Of a DNA stretch of 64,000 nucleotides, positions 22,555 through 35,953 are shown in pieces. Under the pieces are notes generated by a model. That model was not told the DNA's origin and did no database searches. It saw nothing but the letters and a program-made list of their open reading frames with translations. Origin of the DNA: Ehretia macrophylla (lineage: Eukaryota > Streptophyta > Magnoliopsida > Boraginales > Ehretiaceae); contig CM075772.1 of the NCBI GenBank assembly GCA_037974665.1, forward strand, positions 41,506,552-41,570,551. The letters are read 5' to 3'. A program made the position numbers and the translations under genes. Each line of letters begins with the position of its first letter. The first letter of the stretch is position 1.

Positions 22555-25373
22555 TGTGATAACCCGAACCCGACATGCATTTAATAGCACTTGACTGCAT
22601 TTGATTAAATGTTTAATTAGTTAAATCAACCAATTTGCACTATTTTCATATTTCTTTTGGAAGTATTTAGTAAATATATATTGAATAATTGAAAGGTTGT
22701 TATCTACTTCTATTAATTATAGTAATTGAATTTATTCTCTTATGATTAATTAAGTGTTATCTTAAATGTTAGGGTTTAATTGTGTTTGACTATGTGTTTA
22801 TATTAACCTTCATTTGTAGTTTAATGTTAACTTCATAATTCTTTTAAATGTTCTAGAAATAGTTAAATTAATTATTTTAAATGAATATTGATTACCTTGA
22901 TTGTTTTGATTATTTTAATAATCGGTTGTGGTTGTTTTGTGTTAAAATCACTCGGTTTTCAATAAATGAGAAAAGTAACTCCGAGCCGGAGTAAATTTTA
23001 AACTATGATGCTTTCCAAAAATGATATATTTCTTAGATTCTTTGAGAATTAATTGTTATTCTTTTATTGTCGCAACGTGCATTGCATATCGAGAGCGTAA
23101 GCTAGGAAACGGTTTCCAGTCCTCAGCAAATAGTGAAATTAGGATTTAGATGACTTAAATTTTATATTTTAATTGTTACTAGCTAGAATTAATTTTGGTG
23201 ATAGTTATTTAGCTTAAAAATGCACAAAAGTAAGCCATTTTGACTAGTTTTAAGTTGTTTGACCAACCTTGACCAAAGCTTTGACCCTTTTGACCTTTGA
23301 CCTCTTTAAAATAGCCTAAATAACACAAAAAAAAAATAGAACTGCACAACAGCTTAGCAGGGCCGAAAATGAGGAGAGAAAAAAAAAAGATTTCAAGCCA
23401 AAATCTTCATTTCTTCGCGGGAGCTTGTACGGGGTAGTTTTCGAGGCATCCTACGAGGTCTTCCTAGCGTCTAGGAGCGTCTAAGGTGAGGGAAGCATGT
23501 TATTTGCGCATTTATACGTTGTGTATGTTAACTTTGTCAATTTTGAGATTTATCCGTAGATCGTTATTTAAAGCGATTTGATGCTTCTAGAATGTTCCTT
23601 GGCATTTGTAGAACATGTATTTATAGCTTTGTAACATTTTCTGCGGTTAAATGTTGTGATTGCAAATTAAATTGTCAATTGAATAGTGTTTTATTAATAG
23701 TAAAATCTTGAAACGTTGAAGTTGCGCTGTTATGCTTTCTGTTGATGTAGAAATGTGCTAGGTACGCTAGAATGCTAAAATATGTGGTTTGTTTGGGTTG
23801 CGTAGTGGAAAAAACAAGAATTATGCCTTTGGGAAAGTCGGGGTCGTTTAGGTCGACTTTAGCGTTTTCTCGTTTTGCGTGTTGGCATTGCTTCGGGAAG
23901 CCATGGAAGCACTTTTGGTGTGATTATGGCGTTGGTTGGGTGTTTGGTTGTTATAGTTGTAGTTCAAACGAGAAAGGGGGAAATTGGGGCTTTGCGCGAG
24001 TTCTAGGGTAAAGTAGGGTTTCGGGGTCTTTAGACGTGCCTTATGGTGACCTAGGAGGGTTGGCGAAGTCGGTTTCCAGAACTCGTGGCTCGTTTGGAAA
24101 TGGTAGTGTTTTGATAGTTGGGGCCGATTTGTGTTTTTGTGTGTTTTCTTGTCTTTATGCCTATAGAATGTTTAGAATTACTTGAAATACTTATTTGAGT
24201 TGTTTTGGATTGAATTGCTTATCGATTGCTGCTATTGCATGCGAGAGTAACCTACTTTGTTATTCTCCCACGTGTGGCTTTATCGCTTGTTTATCACCTT
24301 GTATCGAGTCTTGCATTGCATAGTGTCTCGCGCGTGAGTGATGGGCCTCTCTGGGTAGCCTTGGGTTGCCAGTGTTGGTTGCTCTAGCTCCGCTGCTATT
24401 CCCTTTCTCGCTTGGGTTGCCTCCCAGTGAGATTTGGGTCGTAGATTGATGGATACTTCCGGGGTATTCCAAACTGGTGTTATAAGGTGGTTTGGGCCGG
24501 CGCGTCATCGTTAAAGTCATCGGAATCGTGATCGGTACATTACTCGCTCGAGTGAACCATAGCCTTCAAAGTGTGGTATAGCTTTGATTGGTTGTGTTAA
24601 TGCTTTCTTTAGTTGTTTAATTGTATTGTTGTTTATATTGTATGCCTTTTATTGATTGTATCGCTTAACTGTACCTTTTTGCATTGCACGATCTTCTTTC
24701 TTTCCACTTCGATATCTGTCTCGCCCTCACTGAGTATACGTGTTGTGTATACTCACTCCTCACCACCACATTTCGGGAAATGCCCTGTTAGCTGGAAAGT
24801 TCGTGATTTCGTGAAAGTCCGTGCTTGAAGAGTTGTCTTGAGTGCCTACGTGACTTGAGTTGTCAAAGTTGTAAAGTTGTATGCTTTTATGTTGTATGTA
24901 ATTATTGTTAAAAGAAATGTAATATAAATTTAGCTATGTAGTTGGAATGGTTTGATAAGTTAGATTATGTATATAGTTAATGTAGCTTAACTTCAATGCA
25001 TGGCTGTAATGTCCAAAGGAAAAGAATTAGAATGGCATGATAGTTTATTTTATGTAGTAGCTTTGTATGGTTTAATTGCCTAGATTGAATGTACTTGTCA
25101 AAATGAAAAAGATAGGTTAGTTTTTAAATTGGAAATGTATGTATACTTGCTGAGTTTAAATTGTCGAGAACCGAGGCTCGGATGGCCTTGAGGAAGTTTT
25201 CTATGGTTGGACACGGTGGTGGTCCATTTATATGCTATTACAGGTTTTACATTTCGCCTATAAATAGGGGAGACTCCTTCCGTTTTCCCTGAAAATTTTG
25301 CCCGGGTTTGGTTTGGGTTGTGATTAGATCGATTGATAGAACCTCCGGTCTCGAGAGGGATTGGGGTGTCACT
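22555..25373 (+). repeat. First LTR of the array
   Basis: Starts TGTGATAACCC and ends GGGGTGTCACT, where the last base is T although the other copies end in A. It has a 9-bp palindrome TGAGTATAC/GTATACTCA with a 7-nt loop at 24731-24755. An open frame at 23772-24011 is also present in the other copies, which is expected from copy identity and is not evidence of coding. Confidence 0.92.
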
Positions 25374-27017
25374 GGTGGTATCAGAGGTTGTTTAGCTCAT
25401 AAGCCGGGACAGGGTCCTCGGTTTGGTGGGTAGTGACCCTTGAATGTGTGCTTGTTAAGCGTGTCCTGAAAGTGTATGCTTGTATGTGAGGTTGTGTGTC
25501 TTAATTTGAAAGTGTGCTCCTATGTGATATAGTTATGTGTTATGTGTTAATTGTGTGTTAAGTAAAGTGAAGTGTCTAGTTGTGCATTGAATTAACCTAT
25601 TGAATTGGCATCGTGAATCGAATTGATCTCGTGGATTGTTATTTGCTTGGAGTATTGCTTGTAATGTGTGTATTAGAATGTCTTGAATTAGCTATGCCGT
25701 GATTTGAATTGATTATGTTGTGCTTGACTTGATTGCCGTGCTTGAGTGACTTTGTTGAATAAACTATTTTGTAAACTTGCTTGCATAATAGTTTAAGGCC
25801 TGTGTATAACTGTGATATATTGGCATTCATACATGTCCTATGGAAATGGTAAGTAAGTCCTCTTCCTCCCCTGAAGAAGTGGTTCACAGCTGGCCTTCCA
25901 AGGTGTATGGATTGGCAGGAAATGAATGGCATTTAACTAGCCTTGATTTGGAAGTTGGTGTTTGCTTTTGGAGCTCGGTTATTGGCAAATCTCTAGGGTC
26001 CTCTTATGTGCTTAACAGCTGTGAAAGAGTAGTTTTCTTTTAAGGTTCTATTTGGCTGTTCTTTGGAGAGCATTCTTTGGTTTTCTTATTGGGTATTCTT
26101 TGGAATCTTTTGATGGCACTTCTTGGTGGACTTGGCTATTGGGATCTCAATCGGACTTACTGTATGGTATTATCTATGGCATATGTGTCTCGGTCTTTAT
26201 TGGTGTAATACTGGCATTCCTGATTGGAAATTCTTCAATGGTATTTTATAGAATTCTCAGTGGCCAATTATTTAGTATTTACTTATTGACAAACTTGGCT
26301 ACTTTCTTATTGGAGCATTGTTTTGGATATCTTTTTTAGTGTTCCTCAGTTGATTTGGTAACTGTAATTCCTATCAGACTTATTATCTCATATTACTTAC
26401 GGTATTCTTTGGAATTCTTATCGGGCATTTTACTAGTATTTTCCTTATTGGCATTTATTGGAAAGTCCTACACTTGGAATTCTGCTTGGACATATTATCT
26501 TGTACTGTTTACGGCTTCTCCTTCAGCCTTTCCACTCAGGGAGAATATATACTTGCTGTTTGACTAAGATGTTGCGGTAGGAACACAGTGATTGGAAGAT
26601 TTCATTTAGAGGTTGGCCTTTGGTATTCTTCTCTATATTCCTTTACAGAACTTTCAGCTGGGTATATTTACGGTGGTCAGTACTGCATGAGGTGTATCTA
26701 CTCTGGCTATCTCTTAACTTTCTTATTTGGTACTTGTTAGACTTCTATTGAAGATTCTTAAATAGGGTACTCCTTCGGTACTCTTCCTGCCATTAGTATG
26801 TGGTATTGATGATATATACAGTATCTTTGCTTCAGTCTTTAGTTGGTATTTCCTCGGCATTCTTGATTGGAATTTCTATTCGGGATTTCCTACGGGCATT
26901 CTTATATATTATCTTGCTCAGCAACCGATGAAGATTAGTCAGAATTGGATTTCAGATGATGCTGAGTTCTATTGGAAGAAGAATTGCGAGGACGCAATTG
27001 TTTTAAGGGGGGAAGGA
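25374..27017 (+). other. First non-coding internal region of the array
   Basis: Primer site TGGTATCAGAGG at 25376-25387 and purine tract AAGGGGGGAAGGA at 27005-27017, preceded by the AATTGCG/CGCAATT palindrome (26982-26999). From about 26040 to 26960 the sequence is built of loosely repeated TTGGnATTC- and CTTATTGG-like words. The frames at 26052-26339 and 26355-26567 translate to hydrophobic, low-complexity peptides because of that word bias and show no domain. Confidence 0.85.
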
Positions 27018-29839
27018 TGTGATAACCCGAACCCGGCATGCATTTAATAGCACTTGACTGCATTTGATTAAATGTTTAATTAGTCAAATCAACCAATTTG
27101 CACTATTTTCATATTTCTCTTGGAAGTATTTAGTAAATATATATTGAATAATTGAAAGGTTGTTATCTACTTCTATTAATTATAGTAATTGAATTTATTA
27201 TCTTGTGATTAATTAAGTGTTATCTTAAATGTTAGGGTTTAATTGTGTTTGACTATGTGTTTATATTAACCTTCATTTGTAGTTTAATGTTAATTTCATA
27301 ATTCTTTTAAATGTTCTAGAAATAGTTAAATTAATTATTTTAAATGAATATTGATTACCTTGATTGTTTTGATTATTTTAATAATCGGTTGTGGTTGTTT
27401 TGTGTTAAAATCACTCGGTTTTCAATAAATGAGAAAAGTAACTCCGAGCCGGAGTAAATTTTAAACTATGATGCTTTCCAAAAATGATATATTTCTTAGA
27501 TTCTTTGAGAATTAATTGTTATTATTTTATTGTCGCAACGTGCATTGCATATCGAGAGCGTTAGCTAGGAAACGGTTTCCAGTCCTCAGCAAATAGTGAA
27601 ATTAGTATTTAGATGACTTAAATTTTATATTTTAATTGTTACTAGCTAGAATTAATTTTGGTGATAGTTATTTAGCTTAAAAATGCACAAAAGTAAGCCA
27701 TTTTGACTAGTTTTAAGTTGTTTGACCAATCTTGACCAAAGCTTTGACCCTTTTGACCTTTGACCTCTTTAAAATAGCCTAAATAACACACAAAAAAAAA
27801 ACAGAACTGCACAACAGCTTAGCAGGGCCGAAAATGAGGAGAGAAAAAAAAAGATTTCAAGCCAAAATCTTCATTTCTTCGCGGGAGCTTGCACGGGGTG
27901 GTTTCCGAGGCATCCTACGAGGTCTTCCTAGCGTCTAGGAGCGTCTAAGGTGAGGGAAGCATGTTATTTGCGCATTTATACGCCGTGTATGTTAACTTTG
28001 TCAATTTTGAGATTTATCCGGAGATCGTTATTTAAAGCGATTTGATGCTTCTAAAATGTTCCTTGGCATTTGTAGAACATGTATTTATAGCTTTGTAACA
28101 TTTTCTGCGGTTAAATGTTGTGATTGCAAATTAAATTGTCAATTGAATAGTGTTTTATGAATAGTAAAATCTTGAAACGTTGAAGTTGCGCTGTTATGCT
28201 TTCTGTTGATGTAGAAATGTGCTAGGTACGCTAGAATGCTAAAATGTGTGGTTTGTTTGGGTTGCGTAGTGGAAAAAACGAGAATTATGCCTTTGGGAAA
28301 GTCGGGGTCGTTTAGGTCGACTTTAGCGTTTTCTCGTTTTGCGTGTTGGCATTGCTTCGGGAAGCCATGGAAGCACTTTTGGTGCGATTATGGCGTTGGT
28401 TGGGTGTTTGGTTGTTATAGTTGTAGTTCAAACGAGAAAGGGGGAAATCGGGGCTTTGCGCGAGTTCTAGGGTAAAGTAAGGTTTCGGGGTCTTTAGACG
28501 TGCCTTATGGTGACCTAGGAGGGTTGGCGAAGTCGGTTTCCAGAACTCGTGGCTCGTTTGGAAATGGTAGCGTTTTGATAGTTGGGACCGATTTGTGTTT
28601 TTGTGTGTTTTCTTGTCTTTATGCCTATAGAATGTTTAGAATTACTTGAAATACTTGTTTGAGTTGTTTTGGATTGAATTGCTTATCGATTGCTGCTATT
28701 GCGTGCGAGAGTAACCTACTTTGTTATTCTCCCACGTGTGGCTTTATCGCTTGTTTATCGCCTTGTATCGAGTCTTGCATTGCATAGTGTCTCACGCGTG
28801 AGTGATGGGCCTCTCTGGGTAGCCTTGGGTTGCCAGTGTTGGTTGCTCTAGCTCCGCTGCTATTCCCTTTCTCGCTTGGGTTGCCTCCCAGTGAGATTTG
28901 GGTCGTAGATTGATGGATACTTCCGGGGTATTCCAAACTGGTGTTATAAGGTGGTTTGGGCCGGCGCGTCATCGTTAAAGTCATCGGAATCGTGATCGGT
29001 ACATTACTCGCTCGAGTGAACCATAGCCTTCAAAGTGTGGTATAGCTTTGATTGGTTGTGTTAATGCTTTCTTTAGTTGTTTAATTGTATTGTTGTTTAT
29101 ATTGTATGCCTTTTATTGATTGTATCACTTAACTGTACCTTTTTGCATTGCACGATCTTCTTTCTCTCCACTTCGATATCTGTCTCGCCCTCACTGAGTA
29201 TACGTGTTGTGTATACTCACTCCTCACCACCACATTTCAGGAAATGCCCTGTTAGCTGGAAAGTTCGTGATTTCGTGAAAGTCCGTGCTTGAAGAGTTGT
29301 CTTGAGTGCCTACGTGACTTGAGTTGTCAAAGTTGTAAAGTTGTATGCTTTTATGTTGTATGTAATTATTGTTAAAAGAAATGTAATATAAATTTAGCTA
29401 TGTAGTTGGAATGGTTTGATAAGTTAGATTATGTATATAGTTAATGTAGCTTAACTTCAATGCATGGCTGTAATGTCCAAAGGAAAAGAATTAGAATGGC
29501 ATGATAGTTTATTTTATGTAGTAGCTTTGTATGGTTTAATTGCCTAGATTGAATGTACTTGTCAAAATGAAAAAGATAGGTTAGTTTTTAAATTGGAAAT
29601 GTATGTATACTTGCTGAGTTTAAATTGTTGAGAACCGAGGCTCGGATGGCCTTGAGGAAGTTTTGTATGGTTGGACACGGTGGTGGTCCATTTATATGCT
29701 ATTACAGGTTTTACATTTCGCCTATAAACAGGGGAGACTCCGTCCGTTTTCCATGAAAATTTATGCCCGGGTTTGGATTTGGGTTGTGATTAGATTGTTT
29801 GATAGAACTTCCGGTCTCGAGAGGGATCGGGGTGTTACA
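27018..29839 (+). repeat. Middle LTR of the array
   Basis: 2822 bp, starting TGTGATAACCC and ending GGGGTGTTACA. It shares several single-base variants with the third LTR that the first LTR lacks, such as GGGACCGATTTG near 28588. It has the same palindrome at 29195-29219. It serves as 3' LTR for the first internal region and 5' LTR for the second. Confidence 0.92.
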
Positions 29840-29887
29840 GGTGGTGTCAGAGCTTGTTTAGCTCATAAGCCGGGACAGGGTCCTCTG
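29840..29887 (+). other. Start of second internal region, split by a nested element
   Basis: Holds the primer site TGGTGTCAGAGC (29842-29853, one change from consensus). The last five bases, CTCTG (29883-29887), are the target site of the nested element and recur at 35949-35953. Confidence 0.9.
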
Positions 29888-32397
29888 TGTAATGCCCTGA
29901 TCCCTCCCGAGACCGGATGCTCTAATAACCATGCTATTTTCAACCCAATACCAAGCCCGGTCACAAAATTTTTCCTAATGGTTAAGTCCGGACCCGACAC
30001 ACGGACAGAGTCTCCCCTGTACTGTGGACATTCTGAAAACCTGTAAACACTCAATAAAGCCACAACATAACAAGACATTCATTTATAACTAAAGATCTTA
30101 GCTTTAAGGCCATCCGAGCCTTAAGACATACAAACAGTTTAGATACAGACAAGCATGCATTCATAACTTAACTCTTTACAAAACCACTTATCATGCCACT
30201 TCATGATAGCTTTTAAGTATTCTTAGAAATTGAAAATAACCAGTCATTCACTCCCAAGCATGCGAAGCAGCTAATAGCAGAAATATAAGTTAATACATGC
30301 CATGGTTCTAAATCTACCACTACAACATCTATCCCTCAATTTGCAAACTATATAATATACACATATCACTTAGGTTACAAAATAGAACATAAAGTAAAGA
30401 AAACAAGTCCTACTCTCATCAACAAGAACATAGTCCACCTCAAGCAACTAGACACAGCAACTAATGCAACTCCTCCAACTGCGCCACCTGAAACATGTTA
30501 GCGAGGTATGAGCAACCACTGTTGCCCAGTGAGGGATAAGGTCTCGGGGTGTGCAATGCGACAAGTAATACAGTTAACAACAATAACAATTGAGCAAATC
30601 AAGAAACAATGATAGCTTAAATAACCACATATTTAAAAGGATACATTTCTCATAACCCCTATACACCAATCTTCACTGGTCTTCATTCACGATCCACGAA
30701 CCACGATCACGATCACGATAAGCCGGCATAACCCCAAACACTCCAGTGGGTGTACTCCGGATGTACCCCGATAATCCTACGACCCAACATTCCCTGGCAA
30801 TCTCCGGACCAGGCGAATGAGGGACTAGGGCACGGAGTTTGAATATCCACCGGCAAGCCCTCTGCCGCCCAGCCGATATTCAACACATCCGCCCCTGACA
30901 CTATGGTTGCGCAACCACTATGCAATGCACTTAACAATGGCAAGTTAATAGCAATAATATAAGCATTAACACATAGGAGGATCAACAAAGTAGGTTGACC
31001 TTGAGGCAGTTAGAATAGAAGCAATTATATAAGCTAATAAGCAGTTTTACAAAGGGACATTTACAAAATAAGCATAGAATCATACCAAAAGCTCCAAATC
31101 AACTTGAAACCACATATAAACACTCAAGAAGTCATGCCAATGGTTTAGAAGTGTGAGTCAACGGAATTTGCACCTAACCCTCTTTATTTTTCAAACTATT
31201 TCTCTTCCAAACCAAGGTTAATGATTCCATTTTCAAGGGAAACTCTCCCAACCTTCTAACTAACCCTCAAGGTACCCTCTCAACCCTCTAACTCATTCAA
31301 ATGGCTGCGATTTCCCTGAAAGCCCCAAATTCCCTCTTATGGCTTTAAACTACACATACATTGTCCGGGCTTCAAACAAGGGATATCAAGGCTTCTATAG
31401 CACCTAGGTAGCTTAAGGATACTAGAATTGAAGCCCGAATTCACCCGGATTCGCATGAACCCCGAAACCCCTTTGTTAAAGTCGGCTATTTCATGTTTTA
31501 TGCGATTCTAGAGCAATTCAAGTACACGGGGCTATTAGACTACCTTCATTAGCACCTAAGGCATCTATTAAGAGTGTTAAATCAAGCTAATATGTGCAAT
31601 TACACAAAACCCTAGAAAAACGTCACTATTCACCTCATAAATTCAAATGACGATTCCAACCGTTTAAAATGCGAACTAATAGCTCAAATGTGTTCTCTAG
31701 CACTTATATACAAGGTATAATAGCATAGATAAGCTTTGCAATAGCATTTGATAACATTTTCAACAAATCAAGAAAAATGTAACATTTTAGATATGCATAA
31801 AAAGTCATGAAAACCCTCACCAATTGCGCGTAGGAACTCTCGGGAGGCTAGCAAACACCCTAAACTACTTGCTCCTAGCTTGGCTTGGCTTGGCTTGAAG
31901 ATTTGATGAGCAAAATCCTCTCATTCTCCTCCTACACTATTCTCGGATTTGCTACAGTGATTTTTCAGCATTTTTTTTTGTTTTGTTCTTTGCTAGTTAT
32001 GAGCTAAGGTGGGTAATATAGGGTGCATAGTTGGGTGGGGTCAAGTTTGGGTATTTAAAAGGTCACTTATAATGCGCGTAGTAAGCTTAAAAAGAGCCTA
32101 AAGTGAAGCATGTGTGCTAGTTAATTAAAACTCTAAGTTAGTTACGTAACACTATTCATTGAACTACTAAAATCATTTTCTAAACGAGCGCTCCTATCGC
32201 TTCTAGTTCAATTGCACATTTTTCTCACTCCTTTAACAATTAATATGATTTAATAAAAATGTTAATTCACTAATAGAATGTAGTTTGAAAACGGAGTGAA
32301 TAGTAGCTACAGAAGTCAGTTAGTAAAGTACAGAAGTAAATGCGCAAGCAAGGGATGCAACAGTAATTGAATGCATGGCTAAATCTCGAGCGTCACA
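29888..32397 (-). repeat. 3' LTR of nested element 29888-35948
   Basis: 2510 bp. On the plus strand it starts TGTAATGCCC and ends GCGTCACA. A minus-strand frame at 30713-30988 also occurs in the other LTR copies of this family, as expected from shared ancestry. Confidence 0.92.
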
Positions 32398-33441
32398 TCC
32401 TCTCCCCCTTAAACTAATTGCGTCCACGCAATTTCTTCTTCACAAGGGAACTCCACAACAACTGAAAACCAACTCCGATTACTCGTCATCAGTTGCTAAG
32501 CAAGAATACCATATACGAACTCTCGTGGGAGCTCATTAAGAAATCCCAGTAGTATTGCCTGCGAACCTCACGTAATAAGGCCAAATAAAGGCTCCAATAG
32601 AGATGCTACTTCGAAATCCAAATAAGAATCCCGCTGGCACGAATACCATAGAAGAATAGAATCCCAACTAACAGTGGAGAGAAAATACCAATAAGAATTT
32701 AGAGTACAAATACCGAAGATAATTCCATATAATAAGGCTGATTAAAATCCCAAACTAAGTCTTCCGGGTAATACCAGCAAGAAAATACTAGAAGAATACT
32801 CAATAAGAAAACCGAAAGAACAGTCATATAGAAATCCCAAAGGAAGCCATTCATTTCTGACTACTGAGCGTAAAAGAATGCCTTGGAACAAACCCCAATA
32901 ACTGAGCTCCGGTTACAAACATTCTCATTCCCGCTAATCCACACAACTTGGAGGGCTTGTTGCTAATCACTTCTCTTCAGGGGGAGGAAGAAGTCTTTCT
33001 TACCATTTCAATGAGACATGTATGAATGCCAAGATATCACATTTACACATATATGTTTTAAACCATTATGCAAACATGTTTATATAAGAGTTTATGAAAC
33101 AGTGTAATCATCAAACTCATTCAAGCACGATAATCAAGTCATTATAACACAACTCAATCAAAGACTTTCAAATACACACATTACAAACAACAGTTCAAGC
33201 AATTAACAATTCACGAGGTCAATTTGATGCATAACCAGCCACTTTACTTCACTTAGCACACATTTAGCACGTAACACATAATTATATCACATAGGTGCAC
33301 ACATTCAATACAAGACACACAATCACGCATGCAGGCATACACTTTCAAGACACACTCTTAACAAGCACACACGTAAGGGTTACTACCCGACAGGCCGAGG
33401 ACCCTGTCCCGGCTTAGAGCTAACTAAGCTCTGATACCACC
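32398..33441 (-). other. Non-coding internal region of nested element 29888-35948
   Basis: 1044 bp with no protein motif. Next to the purine tract is the palindrome AATTGCG/CGCAATT (32416-32433). The middle repeats GAATACC- and AATCCC-like words, the complement of the GGnATTC words of the host array's interior. Confidence 0.88.
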
Positions 33442-35948
33442 TGTAATGCCCCGATCCCTCACGAGACCGGAGGCTCTAATAACCATGCTATTCTCAACCC
33501 AATACCAAGCCCGGTCACAAAATTTTTCCTAATGGTTAAGTCCGGACCCGACACACGGACAGAGTCTCCCCTGTACCGTGGACATTCTGAAAACCTGTAA
33601 ACACTCAATAAAGCCACAACATAACAAGACATTCATTTATAACTAAAGATCTTAGCTTTAAGGCCATCCGAGCCTTAAGACATACAAACAGTTTAGATAC
33701 AGACAAGCATGCATTCATAACTTAACTCTTTACAAAACCACTTATCATGCCACTTCATGATAGCTTTTATGTATTCTTAGAAATTGAAAACAACCAGTCA
33801 TTCACTCCCAAGCATGCGAAGCAGCTAATAGCAGAAATATAAGTTATTACATGCCATGGTTCTAAATCTACCACTACAACATCTATCCCCCAATTTGCAA
33901 ACTATATAATATACACATATCACTTAGGTTACAAAATAGAACATAAAGTAAAGAAAACAAGTCCTACTCTCATCAACAAGAACATAGTCCACCTCAAGCA
34001 ACTAGACACAGCAACTAATGCAACTCCTCCAACTGCGCCACCTGAAACATGTTAGCGAGGTATGAGCAACCACTGTTGCCCAGTGAGGGATAAGGTCTCG
34101 GGGCGTGCAATGCGACAAGTAATACAATTAACAACAATAACAATTGAGCAAATCAAGAAACAATGATAGCTTAAATAACCACATATTTAAAAGGATACAT
34201 TTCTCATAACCCCTATACACCAATCTTCACTGGTCTTCATTCACGATCCACGAACCACGATCACGATCACGATAAGCCGGCATAACCCCAAACACTCCAG
34301 TGGGTGTACTCCGGATGTACCCCGATAATCCTACGACCCAACATTCCCTGGCAATCTCCGGACCAGGCGAATGAGGGACTAGGGCACGGAGTTTGAATAT
34401 CCACCGGCAAGCCCTCTGCCGCCCAGCCGATATTCAACACATCCGCCCCTGACACTATGGTTGCGCAACCACTATGCAATGCACTTAACAATGGCAAGTT
34501 AATAGCAATAATATAAGCATTAACACATAGGAGGATCAACAAAGTAGGTTGACCTTGAGGCAGTTAGAATAGAAGCAATTATATAAGCTAATAAGCAGTT
34601 TTACAAAGGGACATTTACAAAATAAGCATAGAATCATACCAAAAGCTCCAAATCAACTTGAAACCACATATAAACACTCAAGAAGTCATGCCATGGGTTT
34701 AGAAGTGTGAGTCAACCGAAATTGCACCTAACCCCTTTATTTTTCAAACTATTTCTCTTCCAAACCAAGGTTAATGATTCCATTTTCAAGGGAAACTCTC
34801 CCAACCTTCTAACTAACCCTCAAGGTACCCTCTCAACCCTCTAACTCATTCAAATGGCTGCGATTTCCCTGAAAGCCCCAAATTCCCTCTTATGGCTTTA
34901 AACTACACATACATTGTCCGGGCTTCAAACAAGGGATATCAAGGCTTCTATAGCACCTAGGTAGCTTAAGGATACTAGAATTGAAGCCCGAATCCACCCG
35001 GATTCGCATGAACCCCGAAACCCCTTTGTTAAAGCCGGCTATTTCACCGTTTATGCGATTCTAGAGCAATCCAAGTACACGGGGCTATTAGAATACCTTA
35101 ATTAGCACGTAAGGCATCTATTAAGAGTGTTGAATCAAGCTAATATGTGCAATTACACAAAACCCTAGAAAAACGTCACTATTCACCTCATAAATTCAAA
35201 TGACGATTCCAACCGTTTAAAATGCGAACTAATAGCTCAAATGTGTTCTCTAGCACTTATATACAAGGTATAATAGCATAGATAAGCTTTGCAATAGCAT
35301 TTGATAACATTTTCAACAAATCAAGAAAAATGTAACATTTTAGATATGCATAAAAAGTCATGAAAACCCTCACCAATTGCGCGTAGGAACTCTCGGGAGG
35401 CTAGCAAACACCCTAAACTACATGCTCTAGGCTTGGCTTGGCTTGGCTTGAAGATTTGATGAGCAAAATCCTCTCATTCTCCTCCTACACTATTCTCGGC
35501 TTTGCTACAGTGATTTTTCAGCATTTTTTTGTTTTGTTCTTTGCTAGTTATGAGCTAAAGTGGGTAATATAGTGTGCATAGTTGGGTGGGGTCAAGTTTG
35601 GGTATTTAAAAGGTCACTTATAATGCGCGTAGTAAGCTTAAAATGAGCCTAAAGTGAAGCATGTGTGCTAGTTAATTAAAACTCTAAGTTAGTTACGTAA
35701 CACTATTCATTGAACTACTAAAATCATTTTCTAAACGAGCGCTCCTATCGCTTCTAGTTCAATTGCACATTTTTCTCACTCCTTTAACAATTAATATGAT
35801 TTAATAAAAATGTTAATTCACTAATAGAATGTAGTTTGAAAACGGAGTGAATAGTAGCTACAGAAGTCAGTTAGTAAAGTACAGAAGTAAATGCGCAAGC
35901 AAGGGATGCAACAGTAATTGAATGCATGGCTAAATCTCGGGCGTCACA
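33442..35948 (-). repeat. 5' LTR of nested element 29888-35948
   Basis: 2507 bp, nearly identical to 29888-32397, with a modest number of single-base and short length differences. Confidence 0.92.
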
Positions 35949-35953
35949 CTCTG

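Larger units (their letters stand above)
29888..35948 (-). mobile_element. Nested non-autonomous LTR retrotransposon, minus orientation
   Basis: 6061 bp flanked by CTCTG at both sides. LTRs lie at 29888-32397 and 33442-35948, with an internal region of only 1044 bp. On the minus strand the right LTR is 5', followed by primer site TGGTATCAGAGC (complement of 33428-33439). The purine tract lies next to the left LTR (complement of 32398-32410). No coding domain is present. The LTR ends resemble those of the host array (GATCGGGG...CGAGACCGG words), so the two families are related. The LTRs contain a CTTGG pentamer repeat near 31879-31898. Confidence 0.94.

Noticed and set aside
24260-24520. 86-codon minus-strand ORF present in several array-family LTRs (also 28724, 45117, 51578)
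   Set aside because: Antisense to the element and shared only because the LTR copies are nearly identical.
26052-26567. Two hydrophobic ORFs resembling membrane proteins
   Set aside because: Their hydrophobicity comes from the repeated TTGGnATTC-type words in a non-coding interior. No transporter or envelope motif is seen.
30713-30988. 91-codon minus-strand ORF repeated in four LTR copies (also 34267-34542, 39226-39522 and 42763-42963)
   Set aside because: Repetition follows from recent copying of the whole LTR. One copy is shortened, and there is no recognisable domain.
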